Below, one piece after another: positions 61,962 through 64,000 of a stretch of 64,000 bases of DNA. The notes under the pieces were generated by a model. The model made no database searches. It had not been told where the DNA came from and was given only the letters and a program-made list of their open reading frames with translations. The stretch comes from Streptomyces sp. NBC_01471 (GTDB lineage Bacteria > Actinomycetota > Actinomycetes > Streptomycetales > Streptomycetaceae). How positions within the stretch are numbered: position 1 is the first letter of the stretch; the number at the start of each line of letters is the position of its first letter. The DNA lies in the NCBI RefSeq assembly GCF_041438865.1, contig NZ_CP109450.1:6760001-6824000 (forward strand), written 5' to 3'. The translations under genes were made by a program, and so were the position numbers.

Positions 61962-63179
61962 GTGTCCCGTCGTCTGTTCACCTCGGAATCTGTCACCGAG
62001 GGCCACCCCGACAAGATCGCTGACCAGATCAGCGACACGATTCTCGACGCGCTTCTGCGGGAGGACCCCGCTTCCCGTGTCGCCGTGGAGACCCTGATCA
62101 CCACGGGCCAGGTGCACGTGGCCGGCGAGGTCACCACCAAGGCGTACGCCCCGATCGCGCAGCTCGTGCGCGACAAGATCCTCGAAATCGGCTACGACTC
62201 CTCGAAGAAGGGCTTCGACGGCGCCTCCTGCGGCGTGTCGGTGTCCATCGGCGCGCAGTCCCCGGACATCGCCCAGGGCGTCGACACCGCGTACGAGAAG
62301 CGGGTGGCCGCTGCCGGCACCGAGGAGGACGACCTCGACAAGCAGGGCGCCGGCGACCAGGGTCTGATGTTCGGCTACGCCTGCGACGAGACGCCCGAGC
62401 TGATGCCGCTGCCCATCCACCTGGCACACCGGCTCTCGCGCCGCCTCTCCGAGGTCCGCAAGAACGGGACCATCCCGTACCTGCGCCCCGACGGCAAGAC
62501 CCAGGTCACCATCGAGTACGACGGCGACAAGGCGCTCCGGCTGGACACGGTCGTGGTCTCCTCGCAGCACGCGAGCGACATCGACCTGGACTCGCTGCTC
62601 GCCCCCGACATCCGCGAGTTCGTCGTCGAGCACGTGCTCAAGCAGCTGATCGACGACGGCATCAAGCTGGACACCGAGGGCTACCGGCTGCTGGTCAACC
62701 CCACCGGACGGTTCGAGATCGGCGGCCCGATGGGCGACGCCGGCCTGACCGGCCGCAAGATCATCATCGACACGTACGGCGGCATGGCCCGGCACGGCGG
62801 CGGCGCCTTCTCGGGCAAGGACCCGTCGAAGGTGGACCGCTCCGCGGCGTACGCCATGCGCTGGGTCGCCAAGAACGTGGTGGCCGCGGGCCTCGCCACC
62901 CGCTGCGAGGTCCAGGTCGCGTACGCGATCGGCAAGGCCGAGCCGGTGGGCCTGTTCGTGGAGACCTTCGGTACCGCCGCCACCGACGTCGAGAAGATCG
63001 AGCACGCGATCACGGACGTCTTCGACCTCCGCCCGGCCGCGATCATCCGCGACCTGGACCTGCTGCGCCCGATCTACGCCCAGACCGCCGCGTACGGCCA
63101 CTTCGGCCGCGAGCTGCCGGACTTCACCTGGGAGCGCACCGACCGCGTGGACGCACTGCGGAAGGCCGCGGGGCTCTAG
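61962..63179 (+). CDS. metK: S-adenosylmethionine synthetase
   Basis: The 405-residue enzyme begins MSRRLFTSESVTEGHPDK and has the signature GAGDQGLMFGYA (about 129) and the second signature GGGAFSGKDPSKVDRSAAY. It makes SAM from methionine and ATP; SAM level influences antibiotic production in Streptomyces. GTG 61962 has GGGAG four bases upstream. A perfect terminator ends the unit. Confidence 0.97.
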   Translation: MSRRLFTSESVTEGHPDKIADQISDTILDALLREDPASRVAVETLITTGQVHVAGEVTTKAYAPIAQLVRDKILEIGYDSSKKGFDGASCGVSVSIGAQSPDIAQGVDTAYEKRVAAAGTEEDDLDKQGAGDQGLMFGYACDETPELMPLPIHLAHRLSRRLSEVRKNGTIPYLRPDGKTQVTIEYDGDKALRLDTVVVSSQHASDIDLDSLLAPDIREFVVEHVLKQLIDDGIKLDTEGYRLLVNPTGRFEIGGPMGDAGLTGRKIIIDTYGGMARHGGGAFSGKDPSKVDRSAAYAMRWVAKNVVAAGLATRCEVQVAYAIGKAEPVGLFVETFGTAATDVEKIEHAITDVFDLRPAAIIRDLDLLRPIYAQTAAYGHFGRELPDFTWERTDRVDALRKAAGL

Positions 63180-63200
63180 CAGCCGCCGTTCCTGATGCAG

Positions 63201-63243
63201 CAGCACTGCCCGGCTCCTCCACCGGAGGCGCCGGGCAGTGCTG
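63201..63243 (+). terminator. Two-part perfect hairpin after metK
   Basis: Arms cagcactgcccggc (63201-63214) and gccgggcagtgctg (63230-63243) are exact. An inner cctcc/ggagg pairing with loop acc extends the stem. Confidence 0.88.
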
Positions 63244-63250
63244 TGAGGTA

Positions 63251-63315
63251 TTCCGGCTGTACGGTCTTCCGGCTGCGCCGTATCCCCGCTGTGCCGTATC
63301 CCCCTGCTGTGCCGT
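63251..63315 (+). repeat. Four imperfect 16-17 bp tandem repeats
   Basis: Units start at 63251, 63267, 63283 and 63299: ttccggctgtacggtc, ttccggctgcgccgta, tccccgctgtgccgta, tccccctgctgtgccgt. They lie between the metK terminator and the TetR gene. Confidence 0.7.
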
Positions 63316-63381
63316 TCCCCCGAGTCGGCCGGATCGGGGAGGGGACCGGCTCTGCGGGCGGACGGCCTCACCAGCGCCGGA

Positions 63382-63395
63382 CCCCCAGGCTCTGT
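63382..63395 (+). repeat. Second copy of the relA-leader 14-mer
   Basis: cccccaggctctgt is identical to 18804-18817 and again lies about 25 bp before a start codon, here that of the TetR gene. Confidence 0.6.
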
Positions 63396-63420
63396 TCCGA
63401 GGGAGAGGTCGAACCAACTC

Positions 63421-64000
63421 ATGGCAACACGGTCCGTTCCCGGCGGCGCGGGGCCAGGGCGGGTCCGCAGCCGCCGCGGGCAGGGCGAGCAGCTGCGCAG
63501 GGACATCCTGGACGCGGTCGGCCGCCTGCTGGACGACTGGGGCGGCATCGACAAACTCACGATTCGAGCGGTGGCCCGTGAGGTCGGCGTCGCGGCTCCC
63601 AGCATCTATCTGCACTTCGCCGACAAGGCCGAGCTGGTGTGGGCGGCCCTGGAGGACAAGTACGCCGACCTCGCCGGCCGCATGCAGGCGGCCGACGCCG
63701 CCGCCGACCCGCAGGACGCACGGAACCGGCTGCGTGCGCAGATGCGGGCGTACTGCGGCTTCGCTCTGGACAACCCCGGCCACTACCGGCTGATGTTCGA
63801 GATCCCGCAACCGGCGGTGGCCGCGACCCGCATCGGCCGCCATCCCTCCCGCCGGGTGTCGTCGAGCCTGCGCGAGGCATGCGGCCGCTGTGTGGACGAG
63901 GGCTATGCGCCGACCCTGCCGGTCGCACAGACCGCGCACACCCTGTGGGCCGGACTGCACGGAAACATCGCGCTGTCCCACGCCCTTCTCTCCACCGAGC
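63421..64000 (+). CDS. TetR-family transcriptional regulator (3' end outside window)
   Basis: The frame is open from ATG 63421 to the window end, giving 193 residues. The N-terminal helix-turn-helix is clear (LTIRAVAREVGVAAPSIYLHF, 46-66), preceded by a basic arm (RVRSRRGQGEQLRRDIL). The ligand domain has the hydrophobic segment YCGFALDNPGHYRLMFEIP common in TetR proteins of the WHG/TetR_C type. The ligand and target genes are unknown; a target may lie just downstream. A GAGAGG ribosome binding site is rather far (about 12 bases). Confidence 0.88.
   Translation, partial: MATRSVPGGAGPGRVRSRRGQGEQLRRDILDAVGRLLDDWGGIDKLTIRAVAREVGVAAPSIYLHFADKAELVWAALEDKYADLAGRMQAADAAADPQDARNRLRAQMRAYCGFALDNPGHYRLMFEIPQPAVAATRIGRHPSRRVSSSLREACGRCVDEGYAPTLPVAQTAHTLWAGLHGNIALSHALLSTE

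Noticed and set aside
61891..62097. Possible 68-codon upstream ORF overlapping metK
   Set aside because: Out of frame with metK, no ribosome binding site, and Arg/Pro/Ser/Thr-rich shadow composition.

Overview
The window is a high-GC actinobacterial chromosome segment, almost certainly Streptomyces. The coding bias, the many GTG and TTG starts, a BldD regulator, the Streptomyces-type integration host factor sIHF, a RelA of 847 residues and the gene order all fit. From memory the order matches the thrS-to-metK core region of S. coelicolor (roughly SCO1531 to SCO1476). No rRNA, tRNA, CRISPR array, insertion sequence, prophage or biosynthetic cluster was recognised. The first gene (thrS) and the last (a TetR regulator) are cut by the window edges.

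Layout. 1-9.5 kb: the end of thrS, a K+ channel, an Ap4A-phosphorylase-type HIT protein, an unknown membrane protein, a divergent EF-G paralogue, then the phosphatidylinositol mannoside start-up genes (PIP synthase, acyltransferase, PimA). 9.5-18.7 kb: pdxST, yebC, ruvCAB, yajC-secD-secF, apt. 18.8-30 kb: relA, a DUF349 protein, a membrane cyclophilin, a metallo-hydrolase, hisS, VKOR, rarA, an iron-box-controlled HugZ/DUF2470-like gene, rpsD. 30-39 kb: a LAL-like ATPase without its HTH, two small membrane proteins, alaS, ruvX, mltG, aroE. 39-46 kb: aroC-aroK-aroB-aroQ, a P-loop protein, an M24 peptidase homologue, efp, nusB. 46-48.4 kb: an S1P-lyase-like PLP enzyme and bldD. 48.6-58.8 kb: the pyrimidine cluster pyrR-pyrB-pyrC-(membrane protein)-carA-carB / pyrD-pyrF. 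59-64 kb: sIHF, gmk, rpoZ, coaBC, metK, TetR.

How the parts fit. Translation and stringency genes (thrS, hisS, alaS, rpsD, efp, relA, rpoZ, gmk, apt) sit among nucleotide, shikimate, vitamin B6 and SAM supply genes. relA uses GTP/GDP made through gmk, and apt salvages adenine with PRPP, which the pyr operon also consumes. Most genes form tight ATGA/GTGA-overlapping operons punctuated by strong perfect hairpins.

No wholly new system was found. The best leads are regulatory or 'degenerate paralogue' observations: a PyrR-type hairpin on the pyrR ribosome binding site; BldD operators in the bldD promoter; an iron box between a HugZ-like gene and rpsD; an Xaa-Pro-peptidase homologue next to efp with three of five metal ligands changed; an EF-G paralogue with altered GTPase motifs; and a LAL-type ATPase that has lost its DNA-binding domain and runs into rpsD.
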